DNA of 64,000 nucleotides from Pseudomaricurvus sp033283175 (GTDB lineage: Bacteria > Pseudomonadota > Gammaproteobacteria > Pseudomonadales > Cellvibrionaceae), in the NCBI GenBank assembly GCA_033283175.1, contig JAWMQM010000004.1, forward strand, positions 62,001-126,000, in the 5' to 3' direction. Positions 43,500 to 51,573 of this stretch are shown here, piece by piece (the stretch's first letter is position 1; the number at the start of each line of letters is the position of its first letter). The position numbers and the translations under genes were made by a program. The notes under the pieces are model-generated. The model had not been told where the DNA came from. It worked only from the letters and a program-made list of their open reading frames with translations, and did no database searches.

Positions 43500-43586
43500 A
43501 GGATAAGGACATCCGAATAACAGAAGAGAGAGCGGCTGTGAACGCTGTGTCCCCGCCAGCCGGGTCATGGCCGCCGCCCCATAACA

Positions 43587-44792
43587 ATGACAAAACCGAC
43601 GCCCTGCCACCTGCTGTTGCTGCTGTGCTGGATATGCCTGCTCCGGCCCGGGACAGTGCTGGCCACAGAGTCCGAAGTGGTCGGTGTGCTCTACCTGCGG
43701 CAGCAGCTGCCACCCAGACCGGTGCTCTCCAACGTGAGGGAAGAGCCTGCAAACCTGGGCGTCGCCGGCGCGCTGCTGGGACGTGATGACAACAACACCG
43801 TTGCCCGCTTTGTCGGACTGCGCTTTGCGGTTGAAACCTTCGCCTCTGCCAATGCGGATGAGCTGCAGGCAGCCGCCAGCCAATGGGTTGCCGACGGCAA
43901 CAGCTATATCGTTGCCGACCTGCCAACACCCACCCTGCTGGCCATGCTGCAGCAGCCCACGCTGCGCGACCGGGCCATCGTCTTTAACGCGGCGAACAAG
44001 GATGATCAGCTGCGTCAGCAGGACTGTCAGCCGCACCTGCTGCACACCATTCCCAGCCGCGCCATGCTCACCGATGCGCTGACCCAATTCCTGATCAAAA
44101 AACGCTGGCAGAACTGGCTGCTGGTAACCGGGCTGCAACCGGGAGATCAACTTTACGCCGCCGCCCTGCAGCGCTCCGCCAAACGTTTTGGCGGCAAGTT
44201 TGTGGACAGCCGGCAATGGCAAACCGAATCGGACTTGCGCCGCTCTGCGCAGCAAGAGATACCGCGCTTTACCCAGGCGCGGGATTACGATGTGGTACTG
44301 GTGGCAGACGAGCCCGGTGATATCGGCGAGTACCTGCCCTACAACACCTGGCTGCCCAGGCCGGTTGCGGGCACCCAGGGTCTCACCGCCACCGCCTGGC
44401 ACTGGAGTATTGAGCAGTGGGGCGCGACGCAGCTGCAAAACCGCTTCCGTGACCTGCACCAGCGCGACATGGCCGCAACCGATTACGCCGCCTGGCTGGC
44501 CCTGCGGGCCCTGGGTGAGGCAGTAACCCGCAGCCGCAGCTCGGACCGTGCCACCGTATACGACTACCTGCTGAGCGAGGACTTCCAGCTCAGCGCCTTC
44601 AAGGGACGCGCCCTCAGCTTCCGCCCCTGGAACGGCCAGCTGCGCCAGCCCATTCCCCTGGTACAGCCGAACGCGGTGGTGAGCCAGTCACCACAGGACG
44701 GTTACCTGCACCCCTACTCCACCATGGACACCCTCGGTTTCGATCGCAGCGAGGTGCAATGCTCCATGTCGGTCGGCCACACAGCGAGTTGA
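43587..44792 (+). CDS. PQQ-associated ABC transporter substrate-binding protein
   Basis: 401 residues. Signal peptide (HLLLLLCWICLLRPGTVLA), then a branched-chain-amino-acid-binding-like (periplasmic type 1) fold: VGVLYLRQQLPPRP, VADLPTPTLLAMLQ, VVLVADEPGDIGEYLPYNTW. Proteins of this type occur only with quinoprotein dehydrogenase clusters, next to a beta-propeller protein and a two-gene ABC exporter-like system, as here. The exact ligand is unknown. It is followed 4 bp later by the beta-propeller gene. Confidence 0.85.
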   Translation: MTKPTPCHLLLLLCWICLLRPGTVLATESEVVGVLYLRQQLPPRPVLSNVREEPANLGVAGALLGRDDNNTVARFVGLRFAVETFASANADELQAAASQWVADGNSYIVADLPTPTLLAMLQQPTLRDRAIVFNAANKDDQLRQQDCQPHLLHTIPSRAMLTDALTQFLIKKRWQNWLLVTGLQPGDQLYAAALQRSAKRFGGKFVDSRQWQTESDLRRSAQQEIPRFTQARDYDVVLVADEPGDIGEYLPYNTWLPRPVAGTQGLTATAWHWSIEQWGATQLQNRFRDLHQRDMAATDYAAWLALRALGEAVTRSRSSDRATVYDYLLSEDFQLSAFKGRALSFRPWNGQLRQPIPLVQPNAVVSQSPQDGYLHPYSTMDTLGFDRSEVQCSMSVGHTAS

Positions 44793-44796
44793 TGCC

Positions 44797-45789
44797 ATGC
44801 GCCCAGGTCATTTGTTCACGGTTTCTATCCAGCGCCTGCCACGGGCCTGGATTGCCCTGCTGCTGTGCACCGGTGCGGCGCAGGCGGAGCAGGCCTACGT
44901 CTCCAATGAGAAAGACAACACCCTCTCCATCATCGACTTGCAAACACTGAAAGTGGTGGAGACCCTGGAGGTGGGCATGCGGCCGCGGGGCATTACCTTC
45001 AGCAACGATTACCGCACGCTCTACATCTGCGCCAGCGACTCCGATGCGGTGCAGGTGTTTGACGTGGCCAGCAAGCGCGTAATCGCCAACCTCCCCTCCG
45101 GTGAAGACCCGGAGCAGTTTGCCCTGCACCCGGACAACCGCCTGCTCTATATCTCCAACGAGGACAACGCCATTGTCACGGTGGTGGATACCGAAGCGCG
45201 GGATGTGGTGGCGCAGATCGAAGTGGGCATAGAGCCGGAAGGTATGGCAGTAAGCCCGGATGGCCGCTGGGTGGTGAACACTTCGGAAACCAGCAACATG
45301 CTGCACTGGATCGACAGCACCACCAATGAACTGGTGGACAACACCTTGGTGGACCAGCGTCCCCGCCATGTGGAGTTCTCACACAAGGGTGACACCCTCT
45401 GGGCGTCGTCCGAGATCGGCGGCACCGTCACCATTCTCAATGTCGATGACCGCAGCGTGCGCAAGGTTCTGCAATTCAGGATCCCGGGAGTACACCGCGA
45501 CCGCATCCAGCCGGTGGGTATCCAGCTGACCCGTGACGATCGTTACGCCTTTATTGCTCTGGGCCCCAGCAATCACATTGCCGTGGTGGATGTAAAAACC
45601 CTGCAAGTGATCAAGTACCTGCTGGTGGGCCAGCGGGTCTGGCACCTGGCACTGAACAGTGACGAGTCACTGCTGCTGACCACCAACGGTGTCAGCGGCG
45701 ACGTGTCCGTGGTGGATGTGAAAAAACTGCAAGTGATCAAGAGTATCAAGGTGGGGCGCTACCCCTGGGGTGTTGCCATTAAACCCTGA
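44797..45789 (+). CDS. PQQ-associated YVTN beta-propeller protein
   Basis: 330 residues. A signal-like N-terminus (ARPWIALLLCTGAAQA type), then about seven YVTN repeats: AYVSNEKDNTLSIIDLQTLKVVETLEVGMRPRG, LYISNEDNAIVTVVDTEARDVV, and so on to VSVVDVKKLQVIKSIKVGRYPWGVAI. It belongs to the propeller family seen in PQQ-dependent catabolic clusters (ped/exa) with the ABC system. Role unknown; possibly a periplasmic partner or sensor. Confidence 0.88.
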   Translation: MRPGHLFTVSIQRLPRAWIALLLCTGAAQAEQAYVSNEKDNTLSIIDLQTLKVVETLEVGMRPRGITFSNDYRTLYICASDSDAVQVFDVASKRVIANLPSGEDPEQFALHPDNRLLYISNEDNAIVTVVDTEARDVVAQIEVGIEPEGMAVSPDGRWVVNTSETSNMLHWIDSTTNELVDNTLVDQRPRHVEFSHKGDTLWASSEIGGTVTILNVDDRSVRKVLQFRIPGVHRDRIQPVGIQLTRDDRYAFIALGPSNHIAVVDVKTLQVIKYLLVGQRVWHLALNSDESLLLTTNGVSGDVSVVDVKKLQVIKSIKVGRYPWGVAIKP

Positions 45790-45834
45790 GTCACGACTGT
45801 GCGGGTTTCGACGACGGCTTACTATTCCAGCTAA

Positions 45835-45943
45835 CGTCATTGCGAGCGCAGCGCAGCGAAGCAATCCATGTCCGCACCCTGGCCTGTATACGCGGCCAGG
45901 CATGGATCGCCACGGCGCAAAAGACACGCCTCGCGATGACGGG
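45835..45943. repeat. ATTGCGAGCG-type dispersed repeat, unit 1
   Basis: About 109 bp: begins CGTCATTGCGAGCGCAGC, ends CGCCTCGCGATGACG, the two ends being inverted repeats; internal GAAGCAATCCATG and CATGGATCGCC are also inverted. Six full copies and one partial occur between 45.8 and 49.2 kb. Confidence 0.85.
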
Positions 45944-45952
45944 GTCAGGAGA

Positions 45953-46001
45953 GAGTGGCGAGTGGCGAGTGGCGAGTGGCGAGTGGCGAGTGGCGAGTGG
46001 C
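45953..46001. repeat. Heptamer tandem repeat (GAGTGGC) x7
   Basis: Seven exact tandem copies of GAGTGGC. A two-copy remnant (AGTGGCGAGTGGCG) occurs again at 46150-46163 inside the next duplication unit. A heptamer is prone to slippage and lies 330 bp before the ABC ATPase gene. Confidence 0.9.
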
Positions 46002-46012
46002 GAGCGTGATGA

Positions 46013-46332
46013 CCAATGACAGCAATGCATACAGCAATCGTCATCGCGAGCGTAGCGAAGCAATCCATGTCCGCACTCAGGTTTGTACCATGCTGACAGA
46101 TATGGTTCGCCACGGCGCAAAAAAGACGCGCCTCGCGATGACGGGGTCAGTGGCGAGTGGCGTGCTTGATAACCAGTGACAGCAATGCATACAGCAATCG
46201 TCATTGCGAGCGTAGCGAAGCAATCCATGTCCGCACTCAGGTTTGTACCATGCTGACAGATATGGTTCGCCACGGCGCAAAAATGACGCACCTCGCGATG
46301 ACGGTATCAGGCACAAGCGGTGAGAATGATGA
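46013..46332. repeat. Tandem 160-bp duplication containing the ATTGCGAGCG repeat (units 2 and 3)
   Basis: AGCAATGCATACAGCAATCG occurs at 46021 and 46181, and AGCAATGCAT again at 46341, exactly 160 bp apart. Each unit has a full ATTGCGAGCG-type element (46039-46143 and 46199-46303) and a GTGACAGCAATGCAT block. The third block is the beginning of the ABC ATPase coding sequence, so the 5' end of that gene has been duplicated with the element. Confidence 0.85.
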
Positions 46333-47087
46333 ACAGTGACAGCAATGCATGCAGAACAAGCGGGATAGCCCTGAGGGTGGAGCAGGTATGCTTCAGCTAT
46401 GAGCGCACCGCGGCACTGGATCACCTCAGCCTGCAACTGGCGGCGGGCGGGTTTCTCGCACTGCTGGGTCCCAACGGCGCCGGCAAGAGTACGCTGATGG
46501 CACTGCTCACCGGTTTGCTGCGCCCGGCCAGTGGCAGGCTGGAGATCTTCGGTTACGACCTCAGTCGCCAACCGTCACTGGCCATGCGCCAGCTGGGCGT
46601 GGTGTTCCAGCAACCAACGCTGGACCTGGACCTGAGCGTGGAGCAGAACCTGCGCTACCACTGCGCCCTGCAGGGGCTTTCCCCCGGAGCCGCAAAACTG
46701 GCCATCAGCGAACAGCTGCAGCGCTTTGCCCTGGACGATTGTCGCCAGCGCCGCGTGCGCAGCCTCAATGGCGGCCACCGCCGCCGGGTTGAGCTGGCCC
46801 GCGCCCTGCTGCACTCCCCTCGCCTGCTGTTGCTGGATGAGCCCAGTGTGGGACTGGATATCCAGTCCCGCCGTGAACTGAATGAACACGTGCGGGCACT
46901 GTGCCTGCAGAGCGGTGTCGCTGTACTCTGGACGACCCACTTGCTGGACGAACTGTTACCGCAGGACCAGTTGCTGGTGTTGCACAAGGGGCGCGCCCAG
47001 GCACAGGGGCGGGTCGCCGAGCTACTGCTGCAGCACCACAGCGACAACCTTAATGGTCTGTTCAACAAACTGACGGAGGCGGCATGA
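46320..47087 (+). CDS. PQQ-associated ABC transporter ATPase (PedB-like)
   Basis: 255 residues; the ATG at 46329 (MNSDSNACRTSG) or 46320 may be used and both lie in repeat-derived sequence. Walker A GPNGAGKST, Q-loop VVFQQPTLDLDLS, signature LNGGHRRRVELARALL (LSGGQ variant), Walker B LLLLDEPSVGLD and the switch His. It is a DrrA/NodI-like exporter ATPase found next to the binding protein and permease of quinoprotein clusters. The permease gene start overlaps its stop by 4 bp. Confidence 0.88.
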   Translation: MRMMNSDSNACRTSGIALRVEQVCFSYERTAALDHLSLQLAAGGFLALLGPNGAGKSTLMALLTGLLRPASGRLEIFGYDLSRQPSLAMRQLGVVFQQPTLDLDLSVEQNLRYHCALQGLSPGAAKLAISEQLQRFALDDCRQRRVRSLNGGHRRRVELARALLHSPRLLLLDEPSVGLDIQSRRELNEHVRALCLQSGVAVLWTTHLLDELLPQDQLLVLHKGRAQAQGRVAELLLQHHSDNLNGLFNKLTEAA

Positions 47088-47887
47088 AATTGAGTCAGTA
47101 CGGCTACTGTTTCCACGGCATCCTCTACCGCGAGCTGCTGCGCTTTGTGCAGCAGCGCAGTCGCTTCCTGTCGTCGCTGGTGCGGCCCCTGTTGTGGCTG
47201 ATGGTGTTTGCCGCCGGCTTTCGTGCGGTACTGGGTGTGGCCATCATCCCGCCCTACGAGACTTACATCACCTACGAGGTCTACATCACGCCCGGATTGC
47301 TGGGCATCATCCTGTTGTTTAACGGTATGCAGGGCTCCCTGTCCATGGTCTACGACCGCGAGATGGGCAGCATGCGCGTTCTGCTCACCAGCCCTTTGCC
47401 CCGCGCCTTTGTACTGGTGAGCAAGTTGCTGGCGCTGTCACTGGTGTCGCTGTTCCAGGTGGCGGCGTTCCTGCTGGTGGCCTGGTTCTTTGAAATCCGG
47501 CCTCCGCTGAGCGGTTATCTGACACTGATCCCCGCTGCCCTGCTGGCGGCCTTTATGTTGGCGGCGATGGGACTGCTGCTGTCGTCACTGATTCGCCAGC
47601 TGGAGAACTTTGCCGGGGTGATGAACTTTGTGGTGTTCCCGCTCTTCTTTCTCTCCTCCGCACTTTACCCGCTGTGGAAATTGCGTGAATCGAGCGAGTG
47701 GCTCTACACCATCAGCGCCATTAACCCCTTTACCCACGCGGTGGAGTTGATGCGCTTTGCCCTCTACGGACAGCTGAACCTGACCTCGTTGTGTGTCTGC
47801 CTGGGGCTGACGCTGGTGATCACCTTTGCCGCCGTGCGGGGTTTTAATCCCCGTCGGGGCCTGCAACAGGTTAAAGCCGGGGCATGA
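47084..47887 (+). CDS. PQQ-associated ABC transporter permease (PedC-like, ABC-2)
   Basis: 267 residues with six hydrophobic helices of the ABC-2 type. The first (PLLWLMVFAAGFRAVLG), the LLFNGMQGSLSMVYDREMGSMRVLLTSPLPRAFVLVSKLLALSL stretch and NFVVFPLFFLSSALYPLW are typical of the NodJ/DrrB fold. With the ATPase it forms a transporter of unknown substrate, commonly called PedBC in Pseudomonas. Confidence 0.88.
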   Translation: MKLSQYGYCFHGILYRELLRFVQQRSRFLSSLVRPLLWLMVFAAGFRAVLGVAIIPPYETYITYEVYITPGLLGIILLFNGMQGSLSMVYDREMGSMRVLLTSPLPRAFVLVSKLLALSLVSLFQVAAFLLVAWFFEIRPPLSGYLTLIPAALLAAFMLAAMGLLLSSLIRQLENFAGVMNFVVFPLFFLSSALYPLWKLRESSEWLYTISAINPFTHAVELMRFALYGQLNLTSLCVCLGLTLVITFAAVRGFNPRRGLQQVKAGA

Positions 47888-47978
47888 CTGCCAATGTCGT
47901 GTATTATCTGTTCTATAGTTTGAGAGTCACAACGCGGCATTGCCACGCAAGCACGCAAGTGACCGGGAGAGAAAAACC

Positions 47979-48647
47979 ATGATTCACATTCTGATAGCCG
48001 ATGACCACCCACTGTTCCGTGAAGCCATCCGCGACGCCACCCAGGCCCAGTTCGACGATGCCGTCATACAGGAGGCCGGCTCGCTGGACGAGGCCATTGC
48101 CTACATCGAAGAACACGACGACCTGGACCTGGTGCTGCTGGACCTCAACATGCCCGGCATGGACGGCCTTAACGGTATTGTCAGCCTGCGCAGCAACTAC
48201 CCGGAAATCCCGGTGGTGATTCTCTCCGCCGAGGAGAACAAGAACGTGGTACTGCAATCCATGACCTACGGTGCGGTGGGGTTTATCACCAAATCCATGC
48301 CCCGTGAAAAAATCATCCAGGCCATTCGGCAGGTACTGGATGGTCAGGCGTTCCTGCCACCGGACATTATCCGTCGCGGCAGCGACAGTGGCCGCAGTCA
48401 CAGCAACTCCGACCACGAACTCTCTTCGGAAGTGATCTCCTCCCTGACCCGCAAACAACTGCTGGTGTTTGAGCGCCTGGCCATGGGGGAATCCAACAAG
48501 CAGATAGGTTATGAGCTGAACATTGCCGAGACCACCGTCAAGGCCCATGTCTCTGCCATCCTGCGCAAACTCAAGGTACACAACCGTATGAAAGCGGTGC
48601 TGTGTGCCGCGTCCATTGATTTTGACCGCTACCTGCATCGCTCCTGA
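47979..48647 (+). CDS. NarL/LuxR-type response regulator (AgmR/ErbR/PedR-like)
   Basis: 222 residues from the ATG at 47979 after GGGAGAG; the TTG at 47940 lacks a ribosome-binding site. Receiver domain with LIADDHPLFREA and phospho-acceptor Asp in LVLLDLNMPGMDG, then a GerE-type helix-turn-helix (LTRKQLLVFERLAMGESNKQIGYELNIAETTVKAHVSAILRKL). This is the family of the regulators of exa/ped quinoprotein genes. It is the obvious candidate to bind the CCAAAGT-type motifs in this island. No kinase gene is adjacent on the same strand; the hybrid kinase lies 630 bp away on the other strand. Confidence 0.88.
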   Translation: MIHILIADDHPLFREAIRDATQAQFDDAVIQEAGSLDEAIAYIEEHDDLDLVLLDLNMPGMDGLNGIVSLRSNYPEIPVVILSAEENKNVVLQSMTYGAVGFITKSMPREKIIQAIRQVLDGQAFLPPDIIRRGSDSGRSHSNSDHELSSEVISSLTRKQLLVFERLAMGESNKQIGYELNIAETTVKAHVSAILRKLKVHNRMKAVLCAASIDFDRYLHRS

Positions 48648-48696
48648 GTGATGCGGGCGTCCGCATGCGGCTTATAACCTTCACCCTTGTGCCTGG

Positions 48697-48738
48697 CATG
48701 GATCGCCGCGGCGCAAAAGGACGCGCCTCGCGATGACG
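48697..48738. repeat. ATTGCGAGCG-type repeat, partial unit 4
   Basis: Only the right half (CATGGATCGCCGCGGCGC ... CCTCGCGATGACG) is present, just after the response regulator gene. Confidence 0.75.
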
Positions 48739-48804
48739 GTATCAATGGATGATTGATGGGTGGAGGGGAGTTCGTATCCGAAAACTACTGACAATTCCGG
48801 ACAA

Positions 48805-48907
48805 CGTCATAACGAGCGCAGCGAAGCAATCCATGCCCAGCCGCTGACCTGAACCCCCTGCCAGACATGGATCGCCGTAGCGCAAAAGGAAGCGCCTCGC
48901 GATGACG
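48805..48907. repeat. ATTGCGAGCG-type repeat, unit 5
   Basis: Full unit with a slightly changed left end (CGTCATAACGAGCGCAGC) and the standard CCTCGCGATGACG right end. Confidence 0.8.
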
Positions 48908-48911
48908 GGGG

Positions 48912-49241
48912 CTGGTGTATTTTTACTCGCTGACGTACTCACATTTACCGGAGCCCGTTTCTTATCCCTACGTCATTGCGAGCGCAGCGAAGCAATCCAT
49001 GTCTACTCCTGACCATCAACACCCTGCCAGACATGGATCGCCGCGGCGCAAAATACGCGCCTCGCGATGACGGGGTCTGGTGTGTTTTTACTCGCTGACG
49101 TACTCACATTTACCGGAGCCCGTTTCTTATCCCTACGTCATTGCGAGCGCAGCGAAGCAATCCATACTCACTCCTGACCTTCAACACCCTGCCAGGCATG
49201 GATCGCCGCAGCGCAAAAGGAAGCGCCTCGCGATGACGGCG
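48912..49241. repeat. Tandem 165-bp duplication (ATTGCGAGCG units 6 and 7)
   Basis: ACTCGCTGACGTACTCACAT occurs at 48925 and 49090, 165 bp apart, each followed by TTACCGGAGCCCGTTTC and a full ATTGCGAGCG-type element (48971-49072 and 49136-49238). Sequence drift between the copies is small, so the duplication is recent. No gene is seen between 48648 and 49276. Confidence 0.85.
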
Positions 49242-49276
49242 TCCGGTATAGTTGCAATTCACCGACTATGGAAACG

Positions 49277-51547
49277 CTACTGCCCCTGATTGTTCGGCGA
49301 CAGTAGAAAACTCAACACTGACTTCAGCTTGAGGGGCTTTACCGGCTTGTTGATCAGGCGGAAACCCATCTCTTTCACCTGCTGGCGCAGCTCATTGTTG
49401 TAGTTGGCGGTAATAAACAGGCTTGGCACCGGCCGCTTCAGCTTGCGGCGCACAATGGCTTCCGCCTGCAGCCCGGTGTCGTCATCGTCCAGGTGATAAT
49501 CCAGGATCAATACGTCCGGTGCCGGCGCCAGCAAACTCTTGCGGGTACGCAACTCCTCCAGCGTCTGCGCCGTCACCACGTCGCAGCCCCAACTCTCCAA
49601 TACCACCGACATGCCCTGGCAGATGGCCTTGTCATTATCCACCACCAGGATGCGCTTGCCGGAAAAGGGATCGTCAAAATCACCACCCGGATCGCTGTGC
49701 TTACTGTGTTGATAGTCTGCCGAGGCGTAGGGTACACAAACGGAAAACACCGAACCCTTGCCGAGGATGGAGTTGAGCTTTACCTCATGCCCCAGCACCC
49801 CGGAGAGCTTGTCGACAATGGCCAGTCCCAGCCCGAGCCCCTTGTCCTCCCGCTGCTTCTGACCACTCAGGCGTTTGAACTCGATAAAGATCTCCTGCAG
49901 CTGATCTTCCGCAATACCAATGCCGGTGTCCCACACCTGGATTTCCAGACACTCCTTGCGCCGGCGACAGCCCAGCAGCAACTTGCCTTTATCGGTGTAG
50001 CGAATGGCGTTGGTGAGGAAGTTTCGCAGGATACGGGCCAGCAACTGGCTGTCGGAGAAGACGTTGACCGACGATGGTACAAAATCAAACTCGAGCCCTT
50101 CGCGGCGGGCGTGCTGATTGAATTCGTTGGAGAGGTTCTGCAGTAATTCGTTGACCGGGAAGTTATCGCGGATCGGTTCAACGATACCGGCTTCCAGTTT
50201 GGAGATATCCACCAGCGTACCCAGCAGCGTCTCCACATCGTTGAGGGAGAAACTGAGGGACTTCACCAGTTTGGCCACATTGTCCGGCAGGTCGAAATCC
50301 TGTAGCGCCGTGGCAAACAGGCGTGCGGCGTTAAGCGGCTGCAACAGGTCGTGACTGGCCGCGGTAATAAAACGGGTCTTGGACTGGTTGGCGGCCTCCG
50401 CTTCGCGCTTGGCCAGCAACAGGCTGCGCTCGGCATGGGTGCGATCTTCAATCTCTACGAGCAGCTGGTGATTCAGCTCCGACAGTTCCAGGGTGCGTTC
50501 ATGCACCCGTTTCTCCATGTGTTTGTAGGCGTTCTTCAACGCTTCGGCGGTGCGCCGCTGCTCTGTCACATCGCGGAAAGTGTAGACAAAACCACCGCCG
50601 GGAATCAGGTGACAGGTGACCGCAATAACCCTGCCGTCGTCGAGCATGCATTCCCGCTCGTAGAGATCCCGCTGACCGCGACTGACTGACTCCGTCACCG
50701 ACAGGTCGATATTGGCCAGCACGGTATCACTAAGCAGCTGGTTGAAATCCGCATGCCGCACCGCGTAACCGTGCTGTACTCCCAACAGGTCGATAACGCG
50801 GCCGTTCCAGGACTCGACCTGGTTGTGGGCGTTGACCATCACCACCCCCAGCGGCAGGTTGGAGATCATGGACTGCAGCAGGCGGTTCTGGTCCGACAGC
50901 ACCTTCTCCTGGCGGGCGATCTCGTTCTGCTTGAGGGAGGTGATATCGCTGTAGGCCACCACCAGGCCATCGTCGGCGGTGGCACGCTCGGACACCTGCA
51001 ACCAGCGACCGTCAGTGAGACGGATCACCGCATCGTGATGATCGCCCCGCTGCACCATTTTCTCTGACGGCTGCAGCGATTGGTCATAGATACCGTACTT
51101 TACTGCCAGCACAGTCAGGTCTCGATAGGTGGTTACACCGGCTTCAATACGCGCGTCGGTGGTTTTCCAGAATTCAAAAAAGTGACTATTGGCCAGTACC
51201 AGCTTGCGCTCGCGATCGAACAGCACGATAGCGTCAGAGATATTCTCGATGGTATCCAGCAGGCGCTGTCGGGAATGGGCCGACTCCAGTCGCGTTTGCG
51301 ACAGGTTCTGGTTGGCCTCTTCCAGTTTGAACAGCGTCTTGCGCAGCTTGAAGGTGCGCTCCTTGACCTTGTCCGCCAGGATCGCAGCATTCTGAAATGA
51401 GCGGTAGGCTTCCGCCGAGTTGCCCCAGCCCTGCTCCACCCGCTGGATCAGGACCTGGTTGATCTTTTTCAGCTTGTCGTTTTCGTAACGCAGCGCCTCA
51501 ATGACGCTCTCCTGACCTTCGCTGGATACGGTCTCTTTGATTTGCAT
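49277..51547 (-). CDS. PAS-domain hybrid histidine kinase/response regulator (ErcS'/NahK-like)
   Basis: 756 residues: coiled-coil N-terminus (1-90), two PAS domains (about 95-215 and 225-345), second coiled coil, HisKA with the acceptor His in FITAASHDLLQPLNAARLFATAL (about residue 398), HATPase with DTGIGI and DKGLGLGLAIV, and a C-terminal receiver with acceptor Asp in LILDYHLDDDDTG. No transmembrane helix. Such soluble kinases sit next to FIST-domain genes in quinoprotein alcohol-oxidation loci of pseudomonads and feed the LuxR-type regulator. It is probably cotranscribed with the FIST gene, which lies 26 bp upstream. Confidence 0.88.
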   Translation of the reverse strand: MQIKETVSSEGQESVIEALRYENDKLKKINQVLIQRVEQGWGNSAEAYRSFQNAAILADKVKERTFKLRKTLFKLEEANQNLSQTRLESAHSRQRLLDTIENISDAIVLFDRERKLVLANSHFFEFWKTTDARIEAGVTTYRDLTVLAVKYGIYDQSLQPSEKMVQRGDHHDAVIRLTDGRWLQVSERATADDGLVVAYSDITSLKQNEIARQEKVLSDQNRLLQSMISNLPLGVVMVNAHNQVESWNGRVIDLLGVQHGYAVRHADFNQLLSDTVLANIDLSVTESVSRGQRDLYERECMLDDGRVIAVTCHLIPGGGFVYTFRDVTEQRRTAEALKNAYKHMEKRVHERTLELSELNHQLLVEIEDRTHAERSLLLAKREAEAANQSKTRFITAASHDLLQPLNAARLFATALQDFDLPDNVAKLVKSLSFSLNDVETLLGTLVDISKLEAGIVEPIRDNFPVNELLQNLSNEFNQHARREGLEFDFVPSSVNVFSDSQLLARILRNFLTNAIRYTDKGKLLLGCRRRKECLEIQVWDTGIGIAEDQLQEIFIEFKRLSGQKQREDKGLGLGLAIVDKLSGVLGHEVKLNSILGKGSVFSVCVPYASADYQHSKHSDPGGDFDDPFSGKRILVVDNDKAICQGMSVVLESWGCDVVTAQTLEELRTRKSLLAPAPDVLILDYHLDDDDTGLQAEAIVRRKLKRPVPSLFITANYNNELRQQVKEMGFRLINKPVKPLKLKSVLSFLLSPNNQGQ

Positions 51548-51573
51548 GGTGCAACCGCCTGTTTGCCGAATGC

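Noticed and set aside
45667..46571. Open frames of 148-166 codons in the ATTGCGAGCG repeats
   Set aside because: They are made of translated repeat units (repeated HSPLATRHSPL and SAWYKPECGHGLL stretches) and are artefacts of the tandem repeats.
45835..49241. Repeat arrays at 45.8-46.3 and 48.7-49.2 kb as a CRISPR locus
   Set aside because: Units are about 100-165 bp long with internal palindromes and near-identical intervening DNA; no short constant repeat with unique spacers and no cas genes.
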